Source: Nitrospirillum pindoramense | GTDB taxonomy: Bacteria; Pseudomonadota; Alphaproteobacteria; Azospirillales; Azospirillaceae | Assembly: GCF_007827955.1 (NCBI RefSeq) | Contig: NZ_VITR01000002.1 | Span: 1-64,000, forward strand | Direction: 5' to 3' | Length of the DNA stretch: 64,000 nt | Shown: piece by piece, positions 20,559-28,529 of the stretch | Numbering within the stretch: the stretch's first letter is position 1 | Layout of the letters: every line of letters begins with the position of its first letter | Notes under the pieces: model-generated | Told to the model about the DNA's origin: nothing | The model's database searches: none | What the model saw: the letters and a program-made list of their open reading frames with translations, nothing else | Translations under genes and position numbers: made by a program

Positions 20559-20909
20559 TCAACGCCGCCGGGGGGCGGTCCGGGTCGTGAATTCGGGGGG
20601 CTTGTTGGCCACCCAGCGGATGAAGGCGGCGATGGCGGGATGGGCGCGCAGGGCCGCCACCGTGGCGTAGGCCACGGCCAGTTCCCGCTCCGTCAATTCA
20701 GCGTGTATTTTGCGGTGACATACACGATGCAGGGGAACGGTCACGCGGCCGCCCTCGCTGCGGGGCACCAAGTGATGCAGCTCGACCGACGGCCCTGGCA
20801 CCAGCGGCCGGTCGCACAGGGGGCAGACGCCTGGGGGTACGTCTTGAGGAGGCGCGGCGGGAGTGATGACACCCCGCCTGTCGCGGGCTTTCGCTGGCTG
20901 GCGTCCCAT
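20559..20909 (-). CDS. Small HNH endonuclease-domain protein
   Basis: The 116-aa protein carries an HNH-type fold: a zinc pair in CPLCDRPL, the core VELHHLVPRSEGGR and the second half PLHRVCHRKIHAEL. Such domains are metal-dependent nucleases found in homing, restriction and many housekeeping or orphan proteins. AGGTG lies before ATG 20909. No integrase, methylase or toxin partner is beside it; neighbours are a chemoreceptor and a small hypothetical gene. The C-terminal part AFIRWVANKPPEFTTRT is conserved-looking but unnamed. Function is not established. Confidence 0.75.
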   Translation of the reverse strand: MGRQPAKARDRRGVITPAAPPQDVPPGVCPLCDRPLVPGPSVELHHLVPRSEGGRVTVPLHRVCHRKIHAELTERELAVAYATVAALRAHPAIAAFIRWVANKPPEFTTRTAPRRR

Positions 20910-20958
20910 GGGGCGTCACCTGGCCCTGCGAGAGAGGGGCCAAGTGCGCCGCGGAACC

Positions 20959-21159
20959 TCAGTGGCGGCGGGCGCCGTCCTCACCGAACACCACCACGGG
21001 ATAGCCGTTGTAATTCTCCGGCGCGCCATGGTCGGGCGCCGTGACGCGCAGATAGATCAGCCCCTCGCCTATGCCCACGCCCACCACGGGGCGACCGGCT
21101 TCCGTCAGTTCCTTGAACAGGGCGCGCCCGGCCGCGGCCAAGGCATGGGAATCGGTCAT
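20959..21159 (-). CDS. Small hypothetical protein
   Basis: A 66-aa product starting MTDSHALAAAGRALFKEL at ATG 21159, with GAGAGAA upstream, is the best-supported part of a longer open frame. It contains VVGVGIGEGLIYLRV and ENYNGYPVVVFGEDG, with no cysteine, signal peptide or membrane segment. The upstream 78 codons of the frame look like non-coding sequence. I do not recognise a family. It lies 49 bp upstream of the HNH gene on the same strand and could be cotranscribed with it. Confidence 0.5.
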   Translation of the reverse strand: MTDSHALAAAGRALFKELTEAGRPVVGVGIGEGLIYLRVTAPDHGAPENYNGYPVVVFGEDGARRH

Positions 21160-21679
21160 CACGAATTCTCTCGTCCACATGGGGTGCGCCCATCCTTGTA
21201 AGGCCGTTGTGGTCTGATGTCGGTTCAACGGCGGAAGGGCGGACACCGGGCGCAGTTTAACGGCGTGTTGTGGACCAAACCACCCCAATGTCCCGCATAG
21301 GTCTTTTTCACCCCTTGTCGGCGCGGGCCATCCCCGCGACCCTATGCCCCTCGTGGGGCCTCTTCCGGCCAAGTCGCCACACCCCAACCGCATGGCTGGC
21401 CCTTATGGTAACCGGTGGACAATTGCACTTCCGCCCGTACATCCTGGCTTTGACGCGGGGGAGGCGCGAATGACGTTAATCATTTTTGCTGCGGGGGTCC
21501 GCGCGGATAATGACGGTTCCATGCGCATGCCTGTCCGCTTCTTCACAAAGATTACCGGATAGGTCATGGTGGCCCGGCGTCATCACCCTTCCGCGGGGGA
21601 AGTCTTCCCGCGGCTGAACTGACTCTAAGCCAGCCTTGGCCATCGCGGCCGGGGCCGGCGATCATGGGGAGCGTAACCA
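21160..21679 (+). other. Gap upstream of pntAA (520 bp)
   Basis: No gene is supported. The segment includes a patch around 21470-21520 with GATAAT at 21504-21509, a possible -10 for the pnt operon, but the -35 position reads TTTTTG, a weak match. The remaining sequence shows no repeat or hairpin with a T-run that I can support. Confidence 0.35.
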
Positions 21680-22864
21680 ATGAAAATCGGCGTACCCAAA
21701 GAACGTCGACCGGGGGAGTCGCGCGTCGCCGCCTCGCCCGAGACGGTACGGAAATTCGTCGGGCTCGGCTTCGACGTCACCATTGAGACGGGCGCCGGCC
21801 TGGGCGCCGCCATCACCGATGATGCCTTCACCGCCGCCGGCGCGACCATCGCGCCCGACGCCGCCGCAACGCTGGCGGACGCGGACGTGGTGCTGAAGGT
21901 GCAGCGGCCGGAGCCGGAGGAGCTGGCGCTGATCAAGCGCGGCGCCAAGCTGGCCGCCATCCTCAGCCCCTATGGCGACGCCGACCGGGTGAAGAGCTAC
22001 GCCGACGCCGGCGTCGACGCCTTCGCCATGGAATTCATTCCCCGCATCACCCGCGCGCAAAGCATGGACGTGCTGTCCAGCCAGGCCAACCTGGCCGGAT
22101 ACCGGGCGGTGCTGGACGCGGCCTATGAGTTCGGCCGCGCCTTCCCCATGATGATGACGGCCGCCGGCACCGTGCCGCCGGCCCGCGCCTTCATCATGGG
22201 CGTGGGCGTGGCGGGTCTGCAGGCCATCGCCACCGCCCGCCGCCTGGGCGCCATCGTCTCGGCCACCGACGTGCGTCCGGCCACCAAGGAACAGGTGCAG
22301 TCTCTGGGCGCCACCTTCGTCGCCGTGGAGGACGAGGAGTTCCAGCAGGCGCAGACCGCCGGCGGCTACGCCAAGGAGATGAGCCCCGAATATCGGGCCA
22401 AGCAGGCGGCCCTGGTGGCGGAGACCATCAAGAAGCAGGACATCGTCATCACCACGGCGCTGATCCCCGGCCGCAAGGCCCCCGTGCTGGTGACCGACGC
22501 CATGCTGCGGACCATGAAGCCCGGCGCCGTGGTCGTGGACCTGGCGGTGGAACAGGGCGGCAATGTCGAGGGCAGCGAGCCCGGTAAGATCGTGGAGAAG
22601 TACGGCGTGAAGATCGTGGGCCACACCAACGTGCCCAGCCGCATCGCCGTGGACAGCAGCGCCTTGTACGCCAAGAACCTGCTGAACTTCCTGACCCCCC
22701 TGGTGGACAAGGAGGCGAAGGCCCTGAAGATCGACTGGAACGACGAGATCATCAAGGGCACGGCCCTGACGCATGACGGCGCCGTCGTGCATCCGACCTT
22801 CGCCCCGGCAGTCCCACCGGCCCCGCCGGCCCCTGTCGAGCCAGCGCCCGAGAAAGCGGAGTAA
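21680..22864 (+). CDS. pntAA: NAD(P) transhydrogenase subunit alpha part 1
   Basis: This 394-aa soluble subunit is domain I of the proton-translocating transhydrogenase, which binds NAD(H) and reduces NADP+ at the expense of the proton gradient. It begins [21 protein letters not shown], shared with alanine dehydrogenases, has a dinucleotide fold in [26 protein letters not shown] and the mobile loop with [13 protein letters not shown]. It ends with an Ala/Pro-rich linker. The split of alpha into two genes matches Rhodospirillum rubrum. The pntAB gene begins 6 bp after its stop. Confidence 0.95.
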   Translation: MKIGVPKERRPGESRVAASPETVRKFVGLGFDVTIETGAGLGAAITDDAFTAAGATIAPDAAATLADADVVLKVQRPEPEELALIKRGAKLAAILSPYGDADRVKSYADAGVDAFAMEFIPRITRAQSMDVLSSQANLAGYRAVLDAAYEFGRAFPMMMTAAGTVPPARAFIMGVGVAGLQAIATARRLGAIVSATDVRPATKEQVQSLGATFVAVEDEEFQQAQTAGGYAKEMSPEYRAKQAALVAETIKKQDIVITTALIPGRKAPVLVTDAMLRTMKPGAVVVDLAVEQGGNVEGSEPGKIVEKYGVKIVGHTNVPSRIAVDSSALYAKNLLNFLTPLVDKEAKALKIDWNDEIIKGTALTHDGAVVHPTFAPAVPPAPPAPVEPAPEKAE

Positions 22865-22869
22865 GCCCC

Positions 22870-23298
22870 ATGGACGCGCAAAACTACGCCAAGAACGCGG
22901 CCGACCTCGCCACCAACGCGCAGAAGCTGGCCGAGCAGGCCGCCAACGTGGCCAACCAGGCGACCCAGATCGCCACCGACCAGGCCCAGCAGGGCATGCC
23001 CTTCATCGTCACCGGCCTGACGGTTTTCGTGCTGGCGGTGTTCGTCGGCTACTACGTGGTCTGGCGGGTGACGCCGGCCCTGCACAGCCCGCTGATGAGC
23101 GTCACCAACGCCGTGTCGTCGGTCATCATCGTCGGCGCGCTCATCGCCACCGGCGCCCACCACTTCGGCTTCTCCATGGTGATGGGCTTCCTGGCCGTCA
23201 TCCTGGCGTCGGTGAACATCTTCGGGGGCTTCATGGTCACGCAGCGCATGCTGGCCATGTACAAGAAAAAGGCCCCTGCCCAGGGCGCCAAGAAGTAA
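22870..23298 (+). CDS. pntAB: NAD(P) transhydrogenase subunit alpha part 2
   Basis: The 142-aa membrane subunit supplies the first helices of domain II. An Ala/Gln/Asn-rich N-terminal segment (residues 1-38) precedes hydrophobic stretches starting [20 protein letters not shown] and including [20 protein letters not shown], then a basic C-terminus [16 protein letters not shown]. It lies between pntAA and pntB in a tight operon. The N-terminal tail is longer than in many homologues, where this subunit is about 100-140 aa. Confidence 0.93.
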   Translation: MDAQNYAKNAADLATNAQKLAEQAANVANQATQIATDQAQQGMPFIVTGLTVFVLAVFVGYYVVWRVTPALHSPLMSVTNAVSSVIIVGALIATGAHHFGFSMVMGFLAVILASVNIFGGFMVTQRMLAMYKKKAPAQGAKK

Positions 23299-23313
23299 GG
23301 GGGCCGGACCATC

Positions 23314-24723
23314 ATGCTGATCGCGACTTCGCTCGCCTATCTCGCGGCCGCCGTGTGCTTCATCATGGCGCTGCGCGGGCTGTCCAGCCCGGAAACGGCC
23401 CGCAACGGCAACATGTTCGGCATCGCCGGCATGGCCATTGCCATCATCACCAGCCTGTTCGTGCTGCCCCAGTTCTCCTTCCTGGCGGCGGTGCTCATCA
23501 TCGTCGGCATCGCGCTGGGCGGCACGGCGGGCGCACACATCGCCCGCACCATCAAGATGACCTCGCTGCCGCAATTGGTGGCGGCCTTCCACAGCCTGGT
23601 GGGCCTGGCCGCCGTGTTCATCGCGGCCGCCGCCTTCTACGCGCCGGAGGAATACCGCATCGGCACGGATGGCGACATCCATGTCGGCTCCCTCATCGAG
23701 ATGAGCCTGGGCATCGCCATCGGCGCCATCACCTTCACCGGCTCCCTGGTCGCCTTCCTGAAGCTGGACGGCCGCATGAGCGGCAAGCCCCTGGTCTTCC
23801 CCATGCAGCACCCGTTGAACGCCGCCCTGGCGGCCGGGCTGGTGCTGCTGATCCTGCTGCTCTGCGCGACGCAGAGCGCCTTCTTCTTCTGGCTGATCAT
23901 CCTGGTGTCGCTGGGCCTGGGCTTCCTGCTGATCCTGCCCATCGGCGGCGCCGACATGCCGGTCGTCGTGTCCATGCTGAACAGCTATTCCGGCTGGGCG
24001 GCCTGCGGCATCGGCTTCACCCTGCAGAACCCGCTGCTGATCATCACCGGCGCGCTGGTCGGCTCCTCTGGCGCCATCCTCAGCTATATCATGTGCAAGG
24101 GGATGAACCGGTCCATCTTCAACGTCATCCTGGGCGGCTTCGGCGGTGACGCCGCCGCCGGTGCCGCGGCGGGCCCGGCGGGCGACCGCAGCTTCAAGTC
24201 CGGCTCCGCCGACGACGCCGCCTTCATCATGAAGAACGCGTCCAGCGTCATCATCGTGCCCGGGTATGGCATGGCGGTGGCCCAGGCCCAGCACGCCGTG
24301 CGCGAAATGGCGGACATCCTGAAGAAGGAAGGCGTGGACGTGAAGTACGCCATCCACCCGGTGGCGGGCCGCATGCCCGGGCACATGAACGTGCTGCTGG
24401 CCGAGGCCAACGTGCCCTATGACGAGGTGTTCGAGCTGGACGAGATCAACCGCGATTTCAGCCAGGCGGATGTCGCCTACGTCATCGGCGCCAACGACGT
24501 CACCAACCCCGCCGCCAAGACCGACCCCAGCAGCCCCATCTACGGCATGCCCATCCTGGATGTGGAGAAGGCCAAGACCGTGCTCTTCATCAAGCGCTCC
24601 ATGGGCGCCGGGTACGCCGGCGTGGAGAACGAACTGTTCTTCCGCCCCAACACCATGATGCTGTTCGGCGACGCCAAGAAGGTCACCGAGGAGATCGTGA
24701 AGGCCATGTCCGGAGGACATTGA
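23314..24723 (+). CDS. pntB: NAD(P) transhydrogenase subunit beta
   Basis: The 469-aa subunit carries the remaining helices of membrane domain II (about residues 1-265) and the NADP(H)-binding domain III. The latter begins near SVIIVPGYGMAVAQAQHAV, with IHPVAGRMPGHMNVLLAEA, the helix-D/loop-D segment VPYDEVFELDEIN, and YVIGANDVTNPAAK. These are the family's NADP-binding motifs. It is the last gene of the pnt operon, 15 bp after pntAB. A terminator follows at 24771. Confidence 0.96.
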   Translation: MLIATSLAYLAAAVCFIMALRGLSSPETARNGNMFGIAGMAIAIITSLFVLPQFSFLAAVLIIVGIALGGTAGAHIARTIKMTSLPQLVAAFHSLVGLAAVFIAAAAFYAPEEYRIGTDGDIHVGSLIEMSLGIAIGAITFTGSLVAFLKLDGRMSGKPLVFPMQHPLNAALAAGLVLLILLLCATQSAFFFWLIILVSLGLGFLLILPIGGADMPVVVSMLNSYSGWAACGIGFTLQNPLLIITGALVGSSGAILSYIMCKGMNRSIFNVILGGFGGDAAAGAAAGPAGDRSFKSGSADDAAFIMKNASSVIIVPGYGMAVAQAQHAVREMADILKKEGVDVKYAIHPVAGRMPGHMNVLLAEANVPYDEVFELDEINRDFSQADVAYVIGANDVTNPAAKTDPSSPIYGMPILDVEKAKTVLFIKRSMGAGYAGVENELFFRPNTMMLFGDAKKVTEEIVKAMSGGH

Positions 24724-24770
24724 CAAGCCCCCTGGCGGGCGCTGAGCCTTTTCGGTAAATGCAAGAGACG

Positions 24771-24803
24771 AGGCCCGGTGGAGCGATCCGCCGGGCCTTT
24801 CTC
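24771..24803 (+). terminator. Terminator after pntB
   Basis: AGGCCCGG (24771-24778) pairs with CCGGGCCT (24791-24798), followed by a T-rich TTTCTCTT tail. It ends the pntAA-pntAB-pntB unit. Confidence 0.83.
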
Positions 24804-24901
24804 TTGGCCGGGACAAACAGACGCGCTGGCGGCCCTTTACCGCCTCAACTCCCCAGTGCATTCTTGATGCGCCAAACAACAATACGGGGCTGGCGGCGGG
24901 C

Positions 24902-25876
24902 ATGAACGCTCTGGAATTCACCGCGATCCGCAAATCCTTCGCCGATTTGCTCGCCGTCGATGATTTGAGTTTCCAGGTGCGCGACGGTGAGGTGTTCGGC
25001 TTCCTGGGCGGCAACGGCGCGGGCAAGACCACCTCCTTGCGCATGGTCCTGGACATCATCCGTCCGGATAAGGGCGAAATCTCGATATTCGGGCGGCCGC
25101 CGGACCGGAAGCGGTCGGGCGAGATCGGGTTCCTGCCGGAAGAACGGGGCCTGTACCGCACCATGAAGGTGCTGGACACCATCGTTTATTATGGCCAGCT
25201 CAAGGGCATGAGCGCCGCCGACGCCCGCGCCGAGGGACGGGCCCTGCTGGAACGGTTTGGCTTGGCCGCCTTCGAGCGAACGCGGATCGACAAGCTATCC
25301 AAGGGCATGGCGCAGAAGGTGCAGCTGGCCACGGCGGTGGTGAACAAGCCGCGCCTGCTGATCCTCGACGAACCGTTCTCCGGGCTTGATCCCCTGAACC
25401 AGGGCTTGCTGGAGGATGAGATCCGGCGGGCCCGCGATGGCGGCGCCACGGTCATCTTTTCCACCCACGTCATGCAGCATGCCGAACGGCTGTGCGACCG
25501 CTTGCTGCTGCTGGCCAAGGGGCGCAAGCGGTTCGAGGGCACGCAGGATGAGGCGCGCGCCCTGCTGCCCGCCCGCCTGTCCGTGATCACCCGGGCCGAT
25601 GCGGCGACCTTACCCGGGGTGCAATCGGCCGACGCCGGTGCGCCCCTGGCCGACGATGAAGGCGACGGCTGGCGGGAGTGGGAGGTGAAGCTGGCGCCCG
25701 GGGTGGACCCGGGGGATGTGCTGGAACGCTGCGTCGCGGCGGGGGTGCCCCTCCGCCGCTTCGAACAGCGCCGGGCCAGCCTGCACGACGCCTTCGTCCA
25801 TATCGTCGGCCCGTCGTTCATCGACCCGGCGGGCAAGCCCATCCCCAATAAGCCCAGCCAGGGAGAAGCGGCATGA
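24902..25876 (+). CDS. ABC transporter ATP-binding protein, NatA type
   Basis: The 324-aa cytoplasmic ATPase has Walker A GGNGAGKTT (about residue 40), Q-loop region, signature LSKGMAQK, Walker B RLLILDEPFSGLDP and the H-loop FSTHVMQHAE. The signature reads LSKGM in place of LSGGQ, a form seen in the Na+-exporter/drug-exporter ABC-2 group. A C-terminal extension of about 100 residues follows the ATPase domain. Its stop overlaps the start of the permease gene (ATGA), so both are translated together. Substrate is unknown; NatAB-type sodium or toxic-compound export is the family expectation. Confidence 0.88.
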   Translation: MNALEFTAIRKSFADLLAVDDLSFQVRDGEVFGFLGGNGAGKTTSLRMVLDIIRPDKGEISIFGRPPDRKRSGEIGFLPEERGLYRTMKVLDTIVYYGQLKGMSAADARAEGRALLERFGLAAFERTRIDKLSKGMAQKVQLATAVVNKPRLLILDEPFSGLDPLNQGLLEDEIRRARDGGATVIFSTHVMQHAERLCDRLLLLAKGRKRFEGTQDEARALLPARLSVITRADAATLPGVQSADAGAPLADDEGDGWREWEVKLAPGVDPGDVLERCVAAGVPLRRFEQRRASLHDAFVHIVGPSFIDPAGKPIPNKPSQGEAA

Positions 25877-27381
25877 TCCGCCATATCCTGCTTGTCGCCA
25901 CCCGTGAGTTCCGCCAGATCACCGGCACCCGCGGCTTCTGGATCACCCTGCTGATCCTGCCCATCATGCTGGCGGCGGGGCCTGTCATCCAAAGCATCAT
26001 GAGCCGGGACGAGATCGAGCGGGTCATGATCATCGACCGGGGCGACGGCGGGGTGGAAGCAGCCATCCGCGACGCCTTCGAGCGGGAGCAGCAGCGCGCC
26101 ACGCTGGTGCAGCTGGGCCGCTATGTCGAGCGCCACCACCTGGAAAGCGCCGACCCGCAGGCGCCCTGGGCGGCGCATGGCCGTTGGTATACCGACCAGG
26201 ATGTCCGCCAGTTCCGGTCCAATGGCGGCCTGTCGGCGGCGCTGGCCCAAATCCAGGCCGTCGCCCCGCCGGAGCTGCCGGCCTTCACCGCGCCCAAGCC
26301 GGACTATTCCTTCGTGGCGGCGCCGGCATCGGTGACCGCGACACCCAATGCCGGGCTGGACACGGCCCTGCATCCCCTTTTGCATCCGGACAGCACCAGC
26401 GGGGGCGTCCCTGGGGGTCAGGACGGCGCGATCAATTATGTGGTGCTGATCCCCGCCGACTTCGGGACTGCCAGCCAAGTCAGGCTCTGGGCCAACGGGC
26501 AGCCACATGGCGGCTTCGTCGATCGTTTGCAGCAGGTGCTGACCCATGACCTGAGGACCCGCTTCCTGGTGACCCATGGCACTACGGCCGAGGTCGCCGA
26601 CGCGGCCGCGACGATCACGCCCATCGTCACCATCACCGCGCCGCCGCCGGGCGGTGGCGCGCGCGAGGCGATGCTGGTCCGCTCCATCCTGCCCTTGGTC
26701 GCCGCCTACATGCTGATGATGAGCCTCATGCTGTCCGGCAGCTGGATGCTGCAGAGCACGGTGGAGGAACGGTCCAGCAAGCTGATCGAGGCCGTGCTGT
26801 CCTGCGTGACGCCGCATGAGCTGATGTATGGCAAGCTGGCCGGAACCATCGCCGTGGGCCTGGCCATGATCGCGGTCTGGATCGGCTGCGCCTTTGTCGC
26901 CGCCTATGCGACCCATGGCGTGATCGCCGACATGATACGGCCGGCGCTGGCGCCACTGTCGTCACCGGGCGCCGTCGCCGTGATCGTCTATTTCCTGGTG
27001 ATGGGCTACATCGCCGTCTCGGTGGTGTTCCTGGCCATCGGCGGCATCAGCGAGTCGATGCGCGACGCCCAGGCCTACCTGACCCCGGTGATGCTGATCA
27101 TCCTGATGCCGGTCATCGCCCTGATCCAAGGCATCCTGGCGGGGGGCGGCGGCATCGGCATCGAGATCCTGACCTGGGTGCCCATCTGGACACCCTTCGC
27201 CGTGCTGGCGCGCCTGGGCCTGGGCATGCCGACGTGGGAGGTGCTGGGCGCCGGCGCCACCCTCGCCCTGTTCGCCGTGGTGGAGGTGATGCTGCTGGGC
27301 CGCCTGTTCCAGGCCAGCATCCTGGCCGCCGGCTCCCGGCCCAACCTGGCGACCATCATCGCCCGCATGCGCCGGTCTTGA
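25873..27381 (+). CDS. ABC-2 type transporter permease, NatB type
   Basis: The 502-aa membrane protein has one N-terminal helix (GFWITLLILPIMLAAGPVIQ), a large extracytoplasmic domain of about 230 residues, then a cluster of about five or six helices starting ILPLVAAYMLMMSLMLSGSW. The sequence VEERSSKLIEAVLSCVTPHELMYGKLAG is the family hallmark of ABC-2 export permeases of the NatB group. It forms the transporter with the overlapping upstream ATPase. The large loop contains a Pro/Ala-rich part. No substrate can be named. Confidence 0.87.
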   Translation: MIRHILLVATREFRQITGTRGFWITLLILPIMLAAGPVIQSIMSRDEIERVMIIDRGDGGVEAAIRDAFEREQQRATLVQLGRYVERHHLESADPQAPWAAHGRWYTDQDVRQFRSNGGLSAALAQIQAVAPPELPAFTAPKPDYSFVAAPASVTATPNAGLDTALHPLLHPDSTSGGVPGGQDGAINYVVLIPADFGTASQVRLWANGQPHGGFVDRLQQVLTHDLRTRFLVTHGTTAEVADAAATITPIVTITAPPPGGGAREAMLVRSILPLVAAYMLMMSLMLSGSWMLQSTVEERSSKLIEAVLSCVTPHELMYGKLAGTIAVGLAMIAVWIGCAFVAAYATHGVIADMIRPALAPLSSPGAVAVIVYFLVMGYIAVSVVFLAIGGISESMRDAQAYLTPVMLIILMPVIALIQGILAGGGGIGIEILTWVPIWTPFAVLARLGLGMPTWEVLGAGATLALFAVVEVMLLGRLFQASILAAGSRPNLATIIARMRRS

Positions 27382-27391
27382 GCGGGGAGCC

Positions 27392-28453
27392 CTACCCCAC
27401 CACACCGCTCTCCAGCACCGTCAGGGTGCGGGCCGTGGCGTCCAGGTGGGCCTGAACGCCCAGCGGCACGGTCAGGGTGTCGTCGGTATGGCCCAGGGCC
27501 AAGCCTGAGAAGACGGGAATGCCCAAGTCGCCCAGCACCAGGTCGAACACCTCGTTCAAGCCATAGGGCGAGGCGTCGGAGGGCTTGTCGCAGCCGGCGC
27601 AGGCGCCGACGACGATGCCGGCCGCCACTTGAAGCTTGCCGGCATGGCGCAGGGTCCACAGCATGCGGGCGATGGCGTAGGGCGCCTCATCCACGTCCTC
27701 GACCATGAGGATGGCGCCGCGCGTGTCGATCTCCCACGGCGTGCCCATGGCGGCCATGATCATGGACAGGTTGCCACCCACCAGGCGGCCGCTGGCCTGG
27801 CCGGGTGCGATGGTGCGCAGCGGATAGGCGGGGCGGAGCGGGTTGCCCTCGTCCGGATTGCGCAGAACGCCCACGGGCTCCGGCGCGCACACGGCGCGGC
27901 GCAGCGCCTCCAGCGAATAGGGGGTGAACTTGGCCAGGCCCGGCATGCGGCCGTGGAAGGTGACCAGCCCCGCCTGGCGCGCGATGGCCAGGTGGAGCAG
28001 CGTCGGGTCGCTGAATCCTAAGAAGACCTTGGGGTGGCGGCGGATCAGGTCGTAATCCACACGGTCCACGATCTCGCTGACGCCATAGCCGCCCCGGGCG
28101 CAGAAGACGCCCCGGATGGCCGGGTCGGCGACGAAGCCATGCAGGTCGGACAACCGCTCCTGGACAGACGCGGTGAAGGCGCGCGAGCGGTCCAGCAGAT
28201 GCGGGGACAGCACCGGCACCAGGCCCAGCGCCTGGATGACGGCGGTGACGCGGTCGGCGACGGCGGGATCATAAACGGCGGTGCTGAGGTCCAGCACGCC
28301 TACCGTGTCGCCATGCCGGAACATGGGGGGCCGCAACATCGGGGGGCGCACCAGGGAGGGCTTGACCGGGTCCGGGCCGCCCGCCACCGCCGGAGCCGAG
28401 GACGCGATGACGGCGGCGGTGCCCGCCGCCGCCAGGAATGAACGCCGATCCAC
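27392..28453 (-). CDS. LD-carboxypeptidase (peptidase S66), Tat-exported
   Basis: The 353-aa protein matches LdcA-type serine peptidases that trim the terminal D-Ala from tetrapeptide stems of peptidoglycan during recycling. Likely nucleophile Ser is in VFLGFSDPTLLHLA, with the oxyanion region in CARGGYGVSE, Glu in LMVEDVDEAPY and His in LGHTDDTLT. Unlike the cytoplasmic E. coli enzyme, it has a Tat-like signal (DRRSFLAAAGTAAVIASSAPA). GTG 28453, with AGGGGGA at good distance, is preferred to the ATG six codons upstream, which has no ribosome site. Confidence 0.87.
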   Translation of the reverse strand: MDRRSFLAAAGTAAVIASSAPAVAGGPDPVKPSLVRPPMLRPPMFRHGDTVGVLDLSTAVYDPAVADRVTAVIQALGLVPVLSPHLLDRSRAFTASVQERLSDLHGFVADPAIRGVFCARGGYGVSEIVDRVDYDLIRRHPKVFLGFSDPTLLHLAIARQAGLVTFHGRMPGLAKFTPYSLEALRRAVCAPEPVGVLRNPDEGNPLRPAYPLRTIAPGQASGRLVGGNLSMIMAAMGTPWEIDTRGAILMVEDVDEAPYAIARMLWTLRHAGKLQVAAGIVVGACAGCDKPSDASPYGLNEVFDLVLGDLGIPVFSGLALGHTDDTLTVPLGVQAHLDATARTLTVLESGVVG

Positions 28454-28493
28454 TGCCGTTCCCCCTATCATGAGAACGACAGCTTAAAGGATA

Positions 28494-28517
28494 CCGGCGG
28501 GCCCGCAAACCCGCCGG
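28494..28517 (-). terminator. Possible terminator after aminopeptidase P gene
   Basis: CCGGCGGG (28494-28501) pairs with CCCGCCGG (28510-28517) in the short gap downstream of the M24 peptidase gene. The T-run on the minus strand is weak (CCTTTAA), so termination is uncertain. Confidence 0.4.
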
Positions 28518-28529
28518 CGTCCCCAATGC

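Noticed and set aside
22366-25182. 938-codon minus-strand frame across pntAA-pntB and the ABC gene
   Set aside because: It spans several real genes on the other strand; composition (His, Asp, Gly, Gln) is typical of a shadow frame.
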